NCBI GenBank assembly: GCA_021736255.1
Contig: JAIPGG010000010.1
Location: 1-49,596, forward strand
Direction of reading: 5' to 3'
Source: Spirochaetales bacterium
GTDB lineage: Bacteria > Spirochaetota > Spirochaetia > JAIPGG01
DNA: 49,596 nucleotides
Part shown: positions 34,249 to 43,590 of the stretch, piece by piece
Numbering within the stretch: position 1 is the stretch's first letter
How the letters are laid out: each line of letters opens with the position of its first letter
The notes under the pieces: generated by a model
What the model saw: only the letters and a program-made list of their open reading frames with translations
What the model was told of the DNA's origin: nothing
Databases searched by the model: none
Translations under genes and position numbers: made by a program

Positions 34249-34274
34249 AATCATCATCATATTCCAGCCTGTTC

Positions 34275-34610
34275 CTATCGAGTAGACAGGATGTTCTTGT
34301 AAGCCTGAACCGACTTTTCGACGATTTGTTTGGTCATCGAAAGGCTTGTCGAGGCCTTTGCCTGAGCAATGGTAAGATCATGGGGATCCACGCTTTCGGG
34401 ATCCGTGATCATTTTCTGTGACATCGATGTGACATTCTGCTGCAAATCATTCACCTGCCCCAGCGTATTGAGCAGTAAAGCCTGAAACCCGCCTTCCTTT
34501 CCGGGGGCGATATTGGCTTCCGTTTGCCTCGCACGATTGAAATGAAGCGGGTTCGTCCTGTTCAGAGAGATCATGTCACCGGAAACATGGCTTGGTGCAA
34601 ATATATTCAT
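34275..34610 (-). CDS. fliE: Flagellar MS-ring/rod junction protein FliE
   Basis: Connects the MS ring to the proximal rod. The 111 residues are helical and carry the family C-terminus: DPESVDPHDLTIAQAKASTS, then LSMTKQIVEKSVQAYKNILS. No signal peptide is present, as expected for a protein exported by the flagellar gate. It lies six bases after flgC. Confidence 0.94.
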   Translation of the reverse strand: MNIFAPSHVSGDMISLNRTNPLHFNRARQTEANIAPGKEGGFQALLLNTLGQVNDLQQNVTSMSQKMITDPESVDPHDLTIAQAKASTSLSMTKQIVEKSVQAYKNILSTR

Positions 34611-34616
34611 TCAACC

Positions 34617-35075
34617 CTACCTCCCGATCTCAAGCGCTTTGAGAAACATCGATTTTGAACCGTTTACCATGGCAACATTCGCCTCATAGGAACGGGAGGC
34701 GGATATCATGTCGACCATTTCGTCTACGGTATTCACATTGGGATATTCCACGTAGCCCTCCCGGGGGCCGGTCTTGATGGCATCTGGATGAGTCGGATCG
34801 TAAACCAACCGAGGTTCGGAATCCATATCCTTCTCTATCTCGGCTATCCTTACTCCCTTCCCTATCTTGTTCTGCAGGTGTTCAGGAAGAAAGGGGCTCT
34901 TCCAATACGGCTGCTCCACCCGCGGGCGAAAGACTGCTCTGCTCCGGCGGAAGGGACCGCCTTCTGTAGTACGGGTAGTGTTCACATTCGCCAGGTTATT
35001 CGCGATCACGTCCATCCTGGTGCGCTGGGCCGTCAAGCCCGAGGATGCAATATTAATTGAACTGAATAATCCCAT
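34617..35075 (-). CDS. flgC: Flagellar proximal rod protein FlgC
   Basis: Rod subunit exported by the flagellar gate. The 152 residues have the rod signature near the N-terminus ([20 protein letters not shown]) and the matching C-terminal helix ([20 protein letters not shown]). The middle contains the FlgC-typical [19 protein letters not shown]. It lies ten bases after flgB. Confidence 0.96.
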   Translation of the reverse strand: MGLFSSINIASSGLTAQRTRMDVIANNLANVNTTRTTEGGPFRRSRAVFRPRVEQPYWKSPFLPEHLQNKIGKGVRIAEIEKDMDSEPRLVYDPTHPDAIKTGPREGYVEYPNVNTVDEMVDMISASRSYEANVAMVNGSKSMFLKALEIGR

Positions 35076-35085
35076 TTATTTCCTC

Positions 35086-35502
35086 CTACTGCAGGACCAT
35101 GTTGATCTGTGAGAATTGATGCCGAACCGACTGTGTCAACGTCTGATAGAGCAGCTGATTCTCGAGGGAATGCATCATCTCTTCTTCAATATCCACGTTG
35201 TTCCCGTTGTTCTTCGATGTTGTCAAATAATCGAGTTGGACCCGTGGCTTCACGTTTTGGTAACTTACCGGCCGATTGAAGGGAATATGCTTGGGATGAG
35301 TCAAAAACCCCTCCATTTTTTTCTTGTTCTCCGAAGCCAGAGCCCGGCCGAGCTCTGATTCGAAGTTGACATACTGACGCTTGAAGTTGGGGGTATCAGA
35401 GTTTGCAATATTATTGGCAATCACCCGACGCCTCAGAAGCGACACATCCATTGATCGATGCATTATGTCGAGGTTTTTGCCGAAACTGTTATTCAGAAAC
35501 AT
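35086..35502 (-). CDS. flgB: Flagellar proximal rod protein FlgB
   Basis: First gene of the flagellar block and a rod subunit. The 138 residues include the rod signature LLRRRVIANNIANSDTPNFK (23-42) and the C-terminal helix region VDIEEEMMHSLENQLLYQTL. The ATG at 35502 follows a good AGGAGG. A 117-base gap upstream separates it from hslU and holds a possible sigma28 promoter. Confidence 0.96.
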   Translation of the reverse strand: MFLNNSFGKNLDIMHRSMDVSLLRRRVIANNIANSDTPNFKRQYVNFESELGRALASENKKKMEGFLTHPKHIPFNRPVSYQNVKPRVQLDYLTTSKNNGNNVDIEEEMMHSLENQLLYQTLTQSVRHQFSQINMVLQ

Positions 35503-35535
35503 AGTTCCTCCTTAGACCTGGTCCCTCTGTTTCTC

Positions 35536-35563
35536 TTATCGTCAGTAATAGATGCCTGTCTTA
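35536..35563 (-). promoter_or_regulatory. Possible sigma28 (FliA/WhiG-type) promoter before flgB
   Basis: On the minus strand TAAG (35560-35563) is followed after 16 bases by GACGATAA (35536-35543). This matches the sigma28/WhiG pattern TAAA-N15/16-GCCGATAA with one mismatch in each box. It lies 33 bases before the flgB ATG, in the only gap of over 100 bases in the whole 49-gene run. fliA itself is in the downstream part of the same run, so this would be positive feedback. Confidence 0.45.
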
Positions 35564-35619
35564 GGATTTTCCCCGCACGCGGAGCCTCTCTCCGGGGGTA
35601 AGTCCACAGAGAGGTCTGA

Positions 35620-37011
35620 TTAAAGGATATAGCGCGAAACATCCTGGTCCTCCACAACATCCTGCAGGCGTTCTTCAACGTATTCTGCGGTAATCGGTAT
35701 CTCCTGACCCTTCAGATCCGGTGCATCGAAAGAGATATCCTCGAGCAGGAGTTCGAGTATTGTATGCAAACGCCGCGCGCCGATATTCTCGGTCCGATTA
35801 TTCACATTCGCCGCAATTTCAGAAATTTTTTCTACAGACTCATCGGTAAACTTAATCGTCACCCCTTCGGTCTGAATCAAGGCAACATACTGTTTGGTCA
35901 ATGCGTTTTCCGGCTGGGTCAGAATTTTTTTGAATTCCTCTGCATTCAGAGCATCGAGTTCTACCCTGAGGGGGAACCGTCCCTGAAGTTCGGGTATCAG
36001 ATCCGAGGGTTTGCTCATGTGAAAAGCCCCCGCTGCAATAAAGAGTATATGAGAGGTGTCCACCATTCCATATTTGGTATTTATGGTGCTTCCCTCGACA
36101 ATAGGCAGAATGTCCCGCTGTACTCCCTCCCGGGAAACATCTCCCCCTGTTCTTCCTTCTTTCGCAGCCACCTTATCGATTTCATCGATAAATATGATAC
36201 CCGAATCCTGAACCCTGTTCCGGGCGATCTCCGACACACGATCAGTATCGATAAGTTTCCCCATCTCTTCGCCGAGCAAAATCTCCCGGGCCTGATTGAC
36301 GGTTACCCGTTTTTTCTTTTTCTTTCCTCCGAAGAGGTTGTTGAAACCCCCGAGATTGATTCCCATATCCTCGAGGGAAGTTCCGGAAAAAATCTCGAAG
36401 GCGGGGCCGCTGTTTTGGGAAATCTCGACTTCTACTTCCTTGTCGTCGAATTTCCCCTCCCGAAGCATCTTTCGAAACTTTTCCCGTGTCTCGCTCTTGC
36501 TTTCCTCTCTTTCGGCAACCTGGAAACCGGCAGGCAGTTCCCCCTGCTGTGGTTCTTGATCCCGCTTTTTGCCGCCGGGAAGCAGGAGATCGAGCAGAGC
36601 TTCTTCGGTCCGCTCTTTCGCTTCCTCTTCAACCTCTTTCTGCATCTCCTGCCAGACCATATTGTATGCAACCGAGACAAGGTCGCGTACCATGGCTTCT
36701 ACATCCCTTCCTACATAGCCAACCTCCGTGTATTTGGTTGCTTCGACTTTAATAAAGGGAGCATGATACAGCTTCGACAACCTGCGGGCTATCTCGGTTT
36801 TTCCTACTCCCGTAGGACCGATCATAATGATGTTTTTCGGAGCGACCTCATCCTTCAATGCTTCGGGCAAAAGCCGACGGCGGGACCTGTTGCGCAGGGC
36901 AATAGCAACCGCTTTTTTCGCTTTCTCCTGCCCTATAATATATTTGTCGAGCTCACTCACTATTTCTCGTGGAGTCATTCCATCCAGGGTTTTCGTCTCT
37001 TCATCACTCAT
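35620..37011 (-). CDS. hslU: ATP-dependent protease ATPase subunit HslU (ClpY)
   Basis: AAA+ unfoldase that feeds substrates into the HslV peptidase. The 463 residues have Walker [10 protein letters not shown] (65-73), an intermediate (I) domain with a charged, partly low-complexity stretch (about 130-225), Walker [12 protein letters not shown], and the C-terminal domain ending in YIL, in line with the HslV-docking tail. It overlaps hslV by four bases (ATGA), the usual hslV-hslU order. A flagellar gene follows after 117 bases. Confidence 0.97.
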   Translation of the reverse strand: MSDEETKTLDGMTPREIVSELDKYIIGQEKAKKAVAIALRNRSRRRLLPEALKDEVAPKNIIMIGPTGVGKTEIARRLSKLYHAPFIKVEATKYTEVGYVGRDVEAMVRDLVSVAYNMVWQEMQKEVEEEAKERTEEALLDLLLPGGKKRDQEPQQGELPAGFQVAEREESKSETREKFRKMLREGKFDDKEVEVEISQNSGPAFEIFSGTSLEDMGINLGGFNNLFGGKKKKKRVTVNQAREILLGEEMGKLIDTDRVSEIARNRVQDSGIIFIDEIDKVAAKEGRTGGDVSREGVQRDILPIVEGSTINTKYGMVDTSHILFIAAGAFHMSKPSDLIPELQGRFPLRVELDALNAEEFKKILTQPENALTKQYVALIQTEGVTIKFTDESVEKISEIAANVNNRTENIGARRLHTILELLLEDISFDAPDLKGQEIPITAEYVEERLQDVVEDQDVSRYIL

Positions 37012-37544
37012 TCTATCTCCTCCACGGCAATATCGTTGTTTGTATAGATACAGATCTTCGAGGCTATCTCCATCGAGCTTTCGACAATCTCTCGGGCGGA
37101 GAGATCCGAGGCCCTCAGGTATGCAAGCGCTGCGGCATAAGCAAAATTCCCTCCGGATCCAATGGCAATCACACCGTCTTCCGGCTCGACTACATCACCA
37201 TTTCCTGAAACCAGAAAGGTTTTTTCACAATCAGCAACCAAAAGCATTGCCTCCAGGCGCCGAAGCACCCGGTCTGTTCTCCATTCCTTGGCCAGTTCTA
37301 CCGAAGAACGGGTCAAATCGCCGGAGTATTCCTTTATCTTTCCTTCGAACCGCTCGAAGAGCGTGAAGGCATCGGCTGTGGCACCGGCAAAACCGACGAG
37401 GATCTTTCCGTCATATATGGTCCTCACTTTCCGTGCATTCCCTTTCATAACTGTTTCGCCGAGGGTTACCTGTCCGTCACCGGCCATAGCTGTTTTTCCG
37501 TCCCGTCGAACGGCAATAATTGTTGTTCCGTGAAAATTCGTCAT
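37008..37544 (-). CDS. hslV: ATP-dependent protease peptidase subunit HslV (ClpQ)
   Basis: Threonine peptidase of the HslUV complex. The 178 residues start [19 protein letters not shown], so the catalytic Thr is residue 7 and a six-residue propeptide (MTNFHG) must be removed; forms with such a propeptide occur in several bacteria beside those starting MTT. The conserved [10 protein letters not shown] and [18 protein letters not shown] blocks follow. It overlaps xerC by four bases upstream and hslU by four downstream. Confidence 0.97.
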   Translation of the reverse strand: MTNFHGTTIIAVRRDGKTAMAGDGQVTLGETVMKGNARKVRTIYDGKILVGFAGATADAFTLFERFEGKIKEYSGDLTRSSVELAKEWRTDRVLRRLEAMLLVADCEKTFLVSGNGDVVEPEDGVIAIGSGGNFAYAAALAYLRASDLSAREIVESSMEIASKICIYTNNDIAVEEIE

Positions 37545-38440
37545 TCTTTCCTCCTCGATGAACCATGTGGATGGGCATCCCGATAGACCTGCTTCAGCCG
37601 TTCGATACCGACATGGGTATAGACCTGAGTTGTAGACACGCTTTCATGCCCCAACAGTTCCTGAACAGTGCGGATATCCGCCCCGTTATCCAAAAGATGA
37701 GTTGCAAAACTGTGCCGCAGGGTGTGCGGTCCAGCTGTTTTCAGAAGCCCTGCCGCCGACATCCTCCGCCTCAGAATATAAAAAACACCCCGGCTTCCTA
37801 TTCGCCGGCCTCGCTGATTCAGAAACAGAGCCGGCATTGCATCAGGATCGACCCGATCGACCCGCTGAGGCCGTTCGTCCAGATACCTCCGGAGAATATC
37901 CAGCGACCGTTCACCGAGAAACACCTGGCGCTGCTTGTTTCCCTTGCCGGTAACCCGAACGGTTCCGCGTTTGAGATCAATATCAGTAATATTAATTGCG
38001 ACCAGCTCCGCTACTCGGCACCCGGTAGAATAGAGAAACTCAAGAATACAGCGGTCTCTGATAGACCAAAATCCGTTTTCCTGAATGCTATCGATCAATG
38101 TATCGATCTCTTCCTGGAAAAAGACCGCCGGCAACCGGCTTTTTTCATGTATTCCCCGCTGCCCATCCAACGGGTTCGTCTCTATCTTACCACTTCGGCG
38201 GGCGAAATCATAGAAGCTCCTGACCGCAGAAAGGTTCCTGTTTATTGTCCTTTCGGAAAGCTGTTTTCTTGAAAGTTCGGCAATGTAGGCACGCACATCC
38301 CGCAGGCTTTCGGCGCCTATTTCTACACCACGACCGTCGAGAAAACCTCTGTAGGATTCCAGATCATGACGATATGCCCGGACGGTTGCCGGAGAAAGGT
38401 TTTTAATACTGCTCAAATATTCTAGATATTCATGCACCAT
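37541..38440 (-). CDS. xerC: Tyrosine recombinase XerC-like
   Basis: Site-specific recombinase of the chromosome-dimer resolution type. With ATG at 38440 the product has 299 residues, as expected for XerC; earlier in-frame codons would add 40 residues lacking similarity. The N-terminal SAM-like DNA-binding domain (1-90) starts [20 protein letters not shown]. The catalytic set is complete: Arg142 (STGCRVAEL), Lys166, His239 and Arg242 (HTLRH), His265 ([11 protein letters not shown]) and nucleophile Tyr274. It overlaps dprA by 11 bases and hslV by four. XerC and XerD are told apart here mainly by gene order; the hslVU-linked copy is usually called XerC or CodV. Confidence 0.9.
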   Translation of the reverse strand: MVHEYLEYLSSIKNLSPATVRAYRHDLESYRGFLDGRGVEIGAESLRDVRAYIAELSRKQLSERTINRNLSAVRSFYDFARRSGKIETNPLDGQRGIHEKSRLPAVFFQEEIDTLIDSIQENGFWSIRDRCILEFLYSTGCRVAELVAINITDIDLKRGTVRVTGKGNKQRQVFLGERSLDILRRYLDERPQRVDRVDPDAMPALFLNQRGRRIGSRGVFYILRRRMSAAGLLKTAGPHTLRHSFATHLLDNGADIRTVQELLGHESVSTTQVYTHVGIERLKQVYRDAHPHGSSRRKE

Positions 38441-39452
38441 ATCGTTCCCGTTTTTCATCCGCTTCATTTGCCTGCCCTTCTTCATAGCCGAGCTCCAGCT
38501 CGAGCTGATGTGCAATATCTTTGCCGGATTTCGGCGGCACAGCCCGTCCGGCCGCAGCATTATTGCCGAGCCATTGCCGGGCTATCTCGCTCACACTGCG
38601 AATTCCATCGGCACCTGCAAAGAGGAGCCGCCTGCCGCCCAATCCCGGGATCCCTTCGCTCCCCTCTCGATGAACAAAAACATCCCGCCCTTGATCAACA
38701 GCGAAGTCACAGGTGATGAGCGCACCGGAGTTCTCCGGGGCCTGGACGAGCAACACCCCCCTGCTCATACCGCTGATGATCCGGTTCCGGGCGGGAAAAC
38801 GATACTTCATCGGAGGAACGCCGGGCATGTACTCGCTGAGCACTCCGCCGCCGGTTTCGAGCATTCGTGCCGCTGCTCGCCGGTGCGCCTTCGGATACAG
38901 CATGTCGATCCCGCTGCCGAGGACAGCCAGCGTCATTCCCCCGGCATCGAGGCAGCCTGTGTGGGCATTCACATCGATCCCAAAGGCCAGGCCCGAAACC
39001 ACCGGCAACCCAAGCTCCGCCGATTCGATACCGGAGCGATACCCCGCCTGACGGGCCACGGAGCTCGGCCGCCGTGTACCGACCACAGCAAGGGACGGAA
39101 CCGACTGATTCGGAAGAGAGCCCCTCAGAAACAAGAGAAACGGCGGGTCGTAAATCTCCCGCAGAAGAGGAGGATACTCCGGATCATCAAGGCCGATCAC
39201 CCGAGCGTTTATTTGTTCGAGTGCTCGCACGGCCCTTTCCGCTCTGTCTACAGCAGTCCGTCCGGTTTCAGCACGGGTTTCTCCGTCGATTTCCGGACGG
39301 TGCCGGCTTCCTGAAATCCGGAGGATATCCCCTTTGCCGAGTGATTTGAGAGAAACTCCTCTCCGGCAGGAAGCGAAAAGCCTTTCTTTTTCCGCAGTAG
39401 AGAGGAACGAGAAGCTGTGAACAGCAAGAAGAAGAACGAGTCTATTCTTCAT
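38430..39452 (-). CDS. dprA: DNA-processing protein DprA (Smf)
   Basis: Binds single-stranded DNA and loads RecA, classically in natural transformation. The 340 residues contain the Rossmann-like core (about 120-300) with VVGTRRPSSVARQAG, GLAFGIDVNAHTGCLDAGG, FPARNRIISGMSRGVLLVQA and SGALITCDFAVDQGRDVFV. An N-terminal helical region (1-70) and a short variable C-terminal end flank it; no winged-helix tail is evident. Start and stop overlap the TPR lipoprotein gene and xerC by 11 bases each. Confidence 0.95.
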   Translation of the reverse strand: MKNRLVLLLAVHSFSFLSTAEKERLFASCRRGVSLKSLGKGDILRISGSRHRPEIDGETRAETGRTAVDRAERAVRALEQINARVIGLDDPEYPPLLREIYDPPFLLFLRGSLPNQSVPSLAVVGTRRPSSVARQAGYRSGIESAELGLPVVSGLAFGIDVNAHTGCLDAGGMTLAVLGSGIDMLYPKAHRRAAARMLETGGGVLSEYMPGVPPMKYRFPARNRIISGMSRGVLLVQAPENSGALITCDFAVDQGRDVFVHREGSEGIPGLGGRRLLFAGADGIRSVSEIARQWLGNNAAAGRAVPPKSGKDIAHQLELELGYEEGQANEADEKRERYGA

Positions 39453-40233
39453 AGTAGCCTCCCAGAAGGCTGTTCCGGTTTGAAGCAGCCTGGATCCTGT
39501 CTTCCTTCTCCTTGGCGTTTTTTTCTAGGTATTCGTATTCGTCAACGGCCTCTTCAATTCTCCCCTCTTCGACCAGTGAGCGGGCCAGAACAAAACGAGC
39601 TTTATCGTGACTGCTGTCGTTCGCAAGAACCCGACGAGCGTACTCGATAGCGGCCTCGGAATCACCGATTTCAAAAGCATAAAGAACGGAAAGGCCATAG
39701 AGGGCATCGAGATACCGAGGGCTGATCTCGATTGCACGCTGATAATACTTTTCCGCCTGGTTGACGTATTCTTCCTTTTGTTCGCCGACGGGGTAACCCT
39801 TGGCAAGACGGGCACTGCAAATACCGGCGTTGTAGTAAAGGGTCGGATTTTCCGGGAAATAATAAAAGGCTTCGCGGAAAGCCTCGAGAGCCGGACCGAA
39901 CATGCCTCGTTCCATAAAACGGGTTGCAATGAGGTTATAATACCGGCCGATTTTATCAACACGTTCGACGGTCTGTTCCACCTCTTCCTGCAGCTCCCGG
40001 ATACTTTTTCTGAGCTCTTGGGTATCAAGTTCTTCTTGGTCGGTTCCGAATTCCGAAGCCTCGATTTCCTTCATAGCATTAAGATCCCGTTCGACCCGTC
40101 TGTCGCATGAGCTGAAAACCAGCAAAAGCGAAACACTCACCAACACAGCCGCTGTTACCGTCCGCGCAGACCGGAACCTCCCGGGTTTGTCTCTTCGGAA
40201 AAAATTTTCTGTACGAACGGTCATCGTTTTCAT
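39442..40233 (-). CDS. TPR-repeat lipoprotein
   Basis: Envelope lipoprotein of unknown partner. Of 263 residues, the first 43 form a basic leader (RRDKPGRFRSAR) and hydrophobic run ending in a lipobox with Cys43 (VFSSC). The mature part has a charged coiled coil (about 60-95) and TPR repeats (about 97-250), for example MFGPALEAFREAFYYFPENP, EKYYQRAIEISPRYLDALYG and AIEYARRVLANDSSHDKARF. A TPR lipoprotein next to dprA is known from treponemes, although this is from memory. It overlaps dprA by 11 bases and lies two bases after xerD. Confidence 0.9.
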   Translation of the reverse strand: MKTMTVRTENFFRRDKPGRFRSARTVTAAVLVSVSLLLVFSSCDRRVERDLNAMKEIEASEFGTDQEELDTQELRKSIRELQEEVEQTVERVDKIGRYYNLIATRFMERGMFGPALEAFREAFYYFPENPTLYYNAGICSARLAKGYPVGEQKEEYVNQAEKYYQRAIEISPRYLDALYGLSVLYAFEIGDSEAAIEYARRVLANDSSHDKARFVLARSLVEEGRIEEAVDEYEYLEKNAKEKEDRIQAASNRNSLLGGYYEE

Positions 40234-40235
40234 AT

Positions 40236-41126
40236 TTATCCCCGCGGATGGAACTCCTTATGTCTTCGCTGCAGCGATTCTCCGTCGAGATGCGTGTAGA
40301 TCTGAGTAGTGCTGATATCCGCATGCCCTAAGAGTTCCTGCACCGATCGCAGATCCGCTCCGCCCTGTAAAAGATGAGTGGCAAAGGAATGGCGCAGGGT
40401 ATGGAGCTTCGCATCTACTCCCGCCCGAGCGGCCGCTTCCTTGAAACGCTTCCACATCCCTTTTCTGCTCAGAGGCTTTCCGAGCCGGTTCACAAAAATC
40501 TCATCGACCGGTCTTTCCGCTTTTATCAGTCGAGGGCGCCCTTCAGTCAGGTATCGCTGCATCCACGCCAATGCTTCATCACCGAGGGGAACCAACCGTT
40601 CTTTATCTCCCTTCCCTATGATGCGCACGACACCCTCTCTCAGGTGGATCCGGTCCATCCGGAGAGAAGCCGCCTCCGAAACCCTGAGCCCGGCTGAATA
40701 GATCAACTCGAACAGGGCTCTGTCGCGAAGGCCTGAGGGGCTTCCGGTGTCAATAGCCGCTAAAAACTTTTCCACTTCCTCGATATCCAGAACATCGGGA
40801 ATGCGTTTGGCGGTATGCGGCGTTTCTATCTGTTCGAGGGGGTTGTTTTCCAGATTCTCTTCGAGCATCTGGAAATGGAAAAAGGAACGGAGTGCACTCA
40901 TCGACTTGGCAATGGTTCTTTGGTCAAGACCGGATTTCTGCCGCATTACGAGGTAATCCAAGACATCGGCCGGCCGGAGCTCGGGAATATCCGTTTCGAT
41001 CTCTTCGAGGTGTCCGAGAAACACTCTCACTTCCCGGCCGTAGGTCTCTACGCTCCCCTCGGAAAGATGGAGCTCGGCTCTGAGATAATCATCGAATGCC
41101 TTTGCTGTATCGACTAACTGCTTCAC
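40236..41126 (-). CDS. xerD: Tyrosine recombinase XerD-like
   Basis: Second Xer-type recombinase. The GTG at 41126 follows GAGG by six bases and gives 296 residues; an upstream ATG at 41168 would overlap ftsZ and add 14 residues without family match. The N-terminal domain (AFDDYLRAELHLSEGSVETY) precedes a complete catalytic set: Arg148 (SAGLRVSEAASL), Lys172, His242 and Arg245 (HTLRH), His268 (LLGHADISTTQ) and Tyr277. It lies 16 bases after ftsZ and two before the TPR lipoprotein gene. With xerC 1.8 kb downstream, it would make the standard heterotetramer acting at dif. Confidence 0.9.
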   Translation of the reverse strand: MKQLVDTAKAFDDYLRAELHLSEGSVETYGREVRVFLGHLEEIETDIPELRPADVLDYLVMRQKSGLDQRTIAKSMSALRSFFHFQMLEENLENNPLEQIETPHTAKRIPDVLDIEEVEKFLAAIDTGSPSGLRDRALFELIYSAGLRVSEAASLRMDRIHLREGVVRIIGKGDKERLVPLGDEALAWMQRYLTEGRPRLIKAERPVDEIFVNRLGKPLSRKGMWKRFKEAAARAGVDAKLHTLRHSFATHLLQGGADLRSVQELLGHADISTTQIYTHLDGESLQRRHKEFHPRG

Positions 41127-41142
41127 CCTTATCCTCGCTGTG

Positions 41143-42318
41143 CTAGTGGTCTCCACCGGCTTCCGCATATCCGGAATTTCTCAATACGGCGGGTATTCCC
41201 AGTTCATCATCCACACTGTTCCGGCCCATCAGATACTGTCCCTGATAGCTGGACCGCCCTTTCATTGCCCCTTCGTTGATCTTGCGCCATTCCTCGAAAG
41301 AGATGGTTTGTTCGGCTTTCTGCTCTTCCTCCACCGGCTCCGGCCTGACGACCTCACCTGAAGTAAACCCGGTAGCAATAACCGTGACCTTCACCTGATC
41401 ATCGAGGGACTCATCCATGGCGGTTCCTGCGATTATCAGTGCATCACTATCCGCGTTGGCGGTAATGATCTTCATCACGTCATCGAGCTCGGCGAGGGAG
41501 AAATCGTTACCGCCTGTGACATTGATAAGAAGGCCCTGGGCTCCCTCGATACGTGCATCCTCGAGAAGGGGATTGTTGATGGCATTGGTAGCGGCATCTA
41601 CCGCTCGGTTTTCACCATTTCCCTGACCGACCCCCATTAAGGCGTCTCCTTTGCTCTTCATAATTGTTCTTACATCTGCAAAGTCGATATTGATTTCACC
41701 GGGGATAGTAATTAGGTCGGAAATTCCCTGAACACCCTGCCGAAGAACATCGTCGGCCATAATGAACGATTCTCGGAGGGGTTTGCGCCGTTCAACCAGT
41801 TCCATAAGGTGCTGGTTCGGGATGGTGATCAGCGTATCCACCTCCTCTCTGAGTTTTTCGATACCCTCATCGGCGATAGACATCTTTCTCCTTCCCTCGA
41901 AAGAGAACGGCTTGGTAACGACGGCAACCGTCAGAGCACCAATCTCTCTGGCAACCCGGGCTATAATAGGGGCTCCACCGGTGCCGGTTCCTCCGCCCAT
42001 ACCTGCGGTAATAAAAATCATATCGGCACCGGCAAGATTGGTCCGGATATCGTCGATGCTTTCCTGGGCAGCTTCTTCTCCGATTTCAGGAACACCGCCG
42101 GCACCGAGTCCGCCTGTCAACTCGCCTCCAAGGGGCACCCGTATTTCCGCCTTGGACTGCTGGAGCGCCTGCTGATCGGTATTCGCTGCGAGAAACTCTA
42201 CATATTTGAGACCGCAGTCGATCATGCGGTTCACCGCATTGCTCCCGCCTCCTCCGATACCGACAACCTTGATCACAGTCGGATTCTTTTCTGCTTCATC
42301 TACGATTTGGATTTGCAT
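41143..42318 (-). CDS. ftsZ: Cell-division tubulin homologue FtsZ
   Basis: Polymerises into the division ring. The 391 residues have the GTPase core (about 12-320) with VVGIGGGGSNAVNRMI, the tubulin signature GMGGGTGTGGAP and the T7 loop NIDFADVRTI. After a linker, the conserved FtsZ tail peptide (LGIPAVLRNSGYAE) ends the protein. ATG at 42318 follows GGGAGGGG directly; an in-frame codon at 42339 is not needed. It lies 36 bases after ftsA. Confidence 0.98.
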   Translation of the reverse strand: MQIQIVDEAEKNPTVIKVVGIGGGGSNAVNRMIDCGLKYVEFLAANTDQQALQQSKAEIRVPLGGELTGGLGAGGVPEIGEEAAQESIDDIRTNLAGADMIFITAGMGGGTGTGGAPIIARVAREIGALTVAVVTKPFSFEGRRKMSIADEGIEKLREEVDTLITIPNQHLMELVERRKPLRESFIMADDVLRQGVQGISDLITIPGEINIDFADVRTIMKSKGDALMGVGQGNGENRAVDAATNAINNPLLEDARIEGAQGLLINVTGGNDFSLAELDDVMKIITANADSDALIIAGTAMDESLDDQVKVTVIATGFTSGEVVRPEPVEEEQKAEQTISFEEWRKINEGAMKGRSSYQGQYLMGRNSVDDELGIPAVLRNSGYAEAGGDH

Positions 42319-42354
42319 ATCCCCTCCCGGTTCTTTCAATTGTGTTCAAATTCA

Positions 42355-43590
42355 TCAGAAGAATTCTCCGAACCACTGTTTCATACGTTTCCATAATCCG
42401 TCATTCACCCGCTCCTTTACGGCAGCGGGCGCATCCTTTTTCTTTAGGCGGTCGGCGGCATACAGCACCAGACCCACACCGGTTGCATACTGAGGATTCT
42501 GATATTCCTCTACCAGCCCACCCAGACCCGTGGGGCTTCCGATGCGCGCCGGCAGCTCGAACACCTCCTGGGCAAGGTCGACAACGCCGGGCATCAGCGA
42601 GCCGCCGCCGGTCAGAACAACCCCCCCGCCGAGGTGCTGGAGGTAGCCTTTCTTGTCCACCTGCTCACGCACCATTCTGAATATCTCCGCCATCCGCGGT
42701 TGTATAATCCGTGCAATTTCCCGCCTTGGCACCTCAACAGGAGGACGCCCGCCTACTCCGGGAATAGTTACACTCTCGTCTTCACCGACAATGGGAAGAT
42801 AGGCGCAGCCGGCCTTACGTTTTATCTGCTCTGCAGCATCGATCGGGGTCTTGAGCATGATTGAGATGTCGCTGGTAACCTGTTCACCGCCGATGGAGAC
42901 TACATGAGTGTGGAAAGGGGCCCCATCCAGATGCACCAGCATATCCGTCGTGCCGCCGCCAAGATCGATAAGGAGAACACCCAGTTCTTTCTCGTCATGA
43001 GAAAGAACAGCCCGCGAGGCAGCCAGGGACTCGAGCACAAGATCGTCCACCTTGAAACCGGCACGGTTAATACATTTAATGATATTCTGAGCGGAGGTCA
43101 CTGAACCGGTAACAATATGAACTTCGGCTTCCAGGCGGACACCGATCATATCGAGAGGGTTCTTTATCCCTCCCTGATCATCCACAATGTATTCCTGGGG
43201 AATTACATGGAAAACCTCACGGTCCATGGGTATTACAATCGCCTTAGCGGCTTCGATAACCCGGTCGACATCGCTGCGGGTTATCTCCCGTTCCTTTCCA
43301 GTAACAGCAACGACTCCTCGGGAGTTGATTCCCTCGATGTGACCTCCGGCTATGCCGGTTTGTACGGCTTGAACCTCCCGGCCCGACATCATCTCCGCCG
43401 ATTCGATCGCCTGAATCACAGACTTGAGTGTAGCTTCGATGTTTATTATGACCCCTCGCCGCAGCCCTTCAGACGAAGCGGTCCCGACACCGATAACCCG
43501 CAGTTCTCCCCCGGTCTCTATTTCGGCAATAATTGCGTTTACTTTTGTCGTTCCTACATCAAGACCGACAACAATCTGCTCAGAAGGCAA
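42355..43590 (-). CDS. ftsA: Cell-division protein FtsA
   Basis: Actin-like protein that tethers FtsZ to the membrane. The start is TTG at 43590, spaced six bases from GAGGGGG and giving the N-terminus PSEQIVVGLDVGTTKVNAII; a codon at 43620 would add ten residues. The 411 residues have actin-like motifs (VGLDVGTTKV, LIDLGGGTTDMLVH and VVLTGGGSLMPGVVD). The C-terminus KRMKQWFGEFF is an amphipathic membrane-targeting helix. It overlaps ftsQ by 11 bases. Confidence 0.97.
   Translation of the reverse strand: MPSEQIVVGLDVGTTKVNAIIAEIETGGELRVIGVGTASSEGLRRGVIINIEATLKSVIQAIESAEMMSGREVQAVQTGIAGGHIEGINSRGVVAVTGKEREITRSDVDRVIEAAKAIVIPMDREVFHVIPQEYIVDDQGGIKNPLDMIGVRLEAEVHIVTGSVTSAQNIIKCINRAGFKVDDLVLESLAASRAVLSHDEKELGVLLIDLGGGTTDMLVHLDGAPFHTHVVSIGGEQVTSDISIMLKTPIDAAEQIKRKAGCAYLPIVGEDESVTIPGVGGRPPVEVPRREIARIIQPRMAEIFRMVREQVDKKGYLQHLGGGVVLTGGGSLMPGVVDLAQEVFELPARIGSPTGLGGLVEEYQNPQYATGVGLVLYAADRLKKKDAPAAVKERVNDGLWKRMKQWFGEFF

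Noticed and set aside
35764-37047. A 427-codon open frame on the plus strand
   Set aside because: It lies wholly opposite hslU and the end of hslV, has no ribosome site or recognisable domain, and its composition is that of a reversed coding strand.
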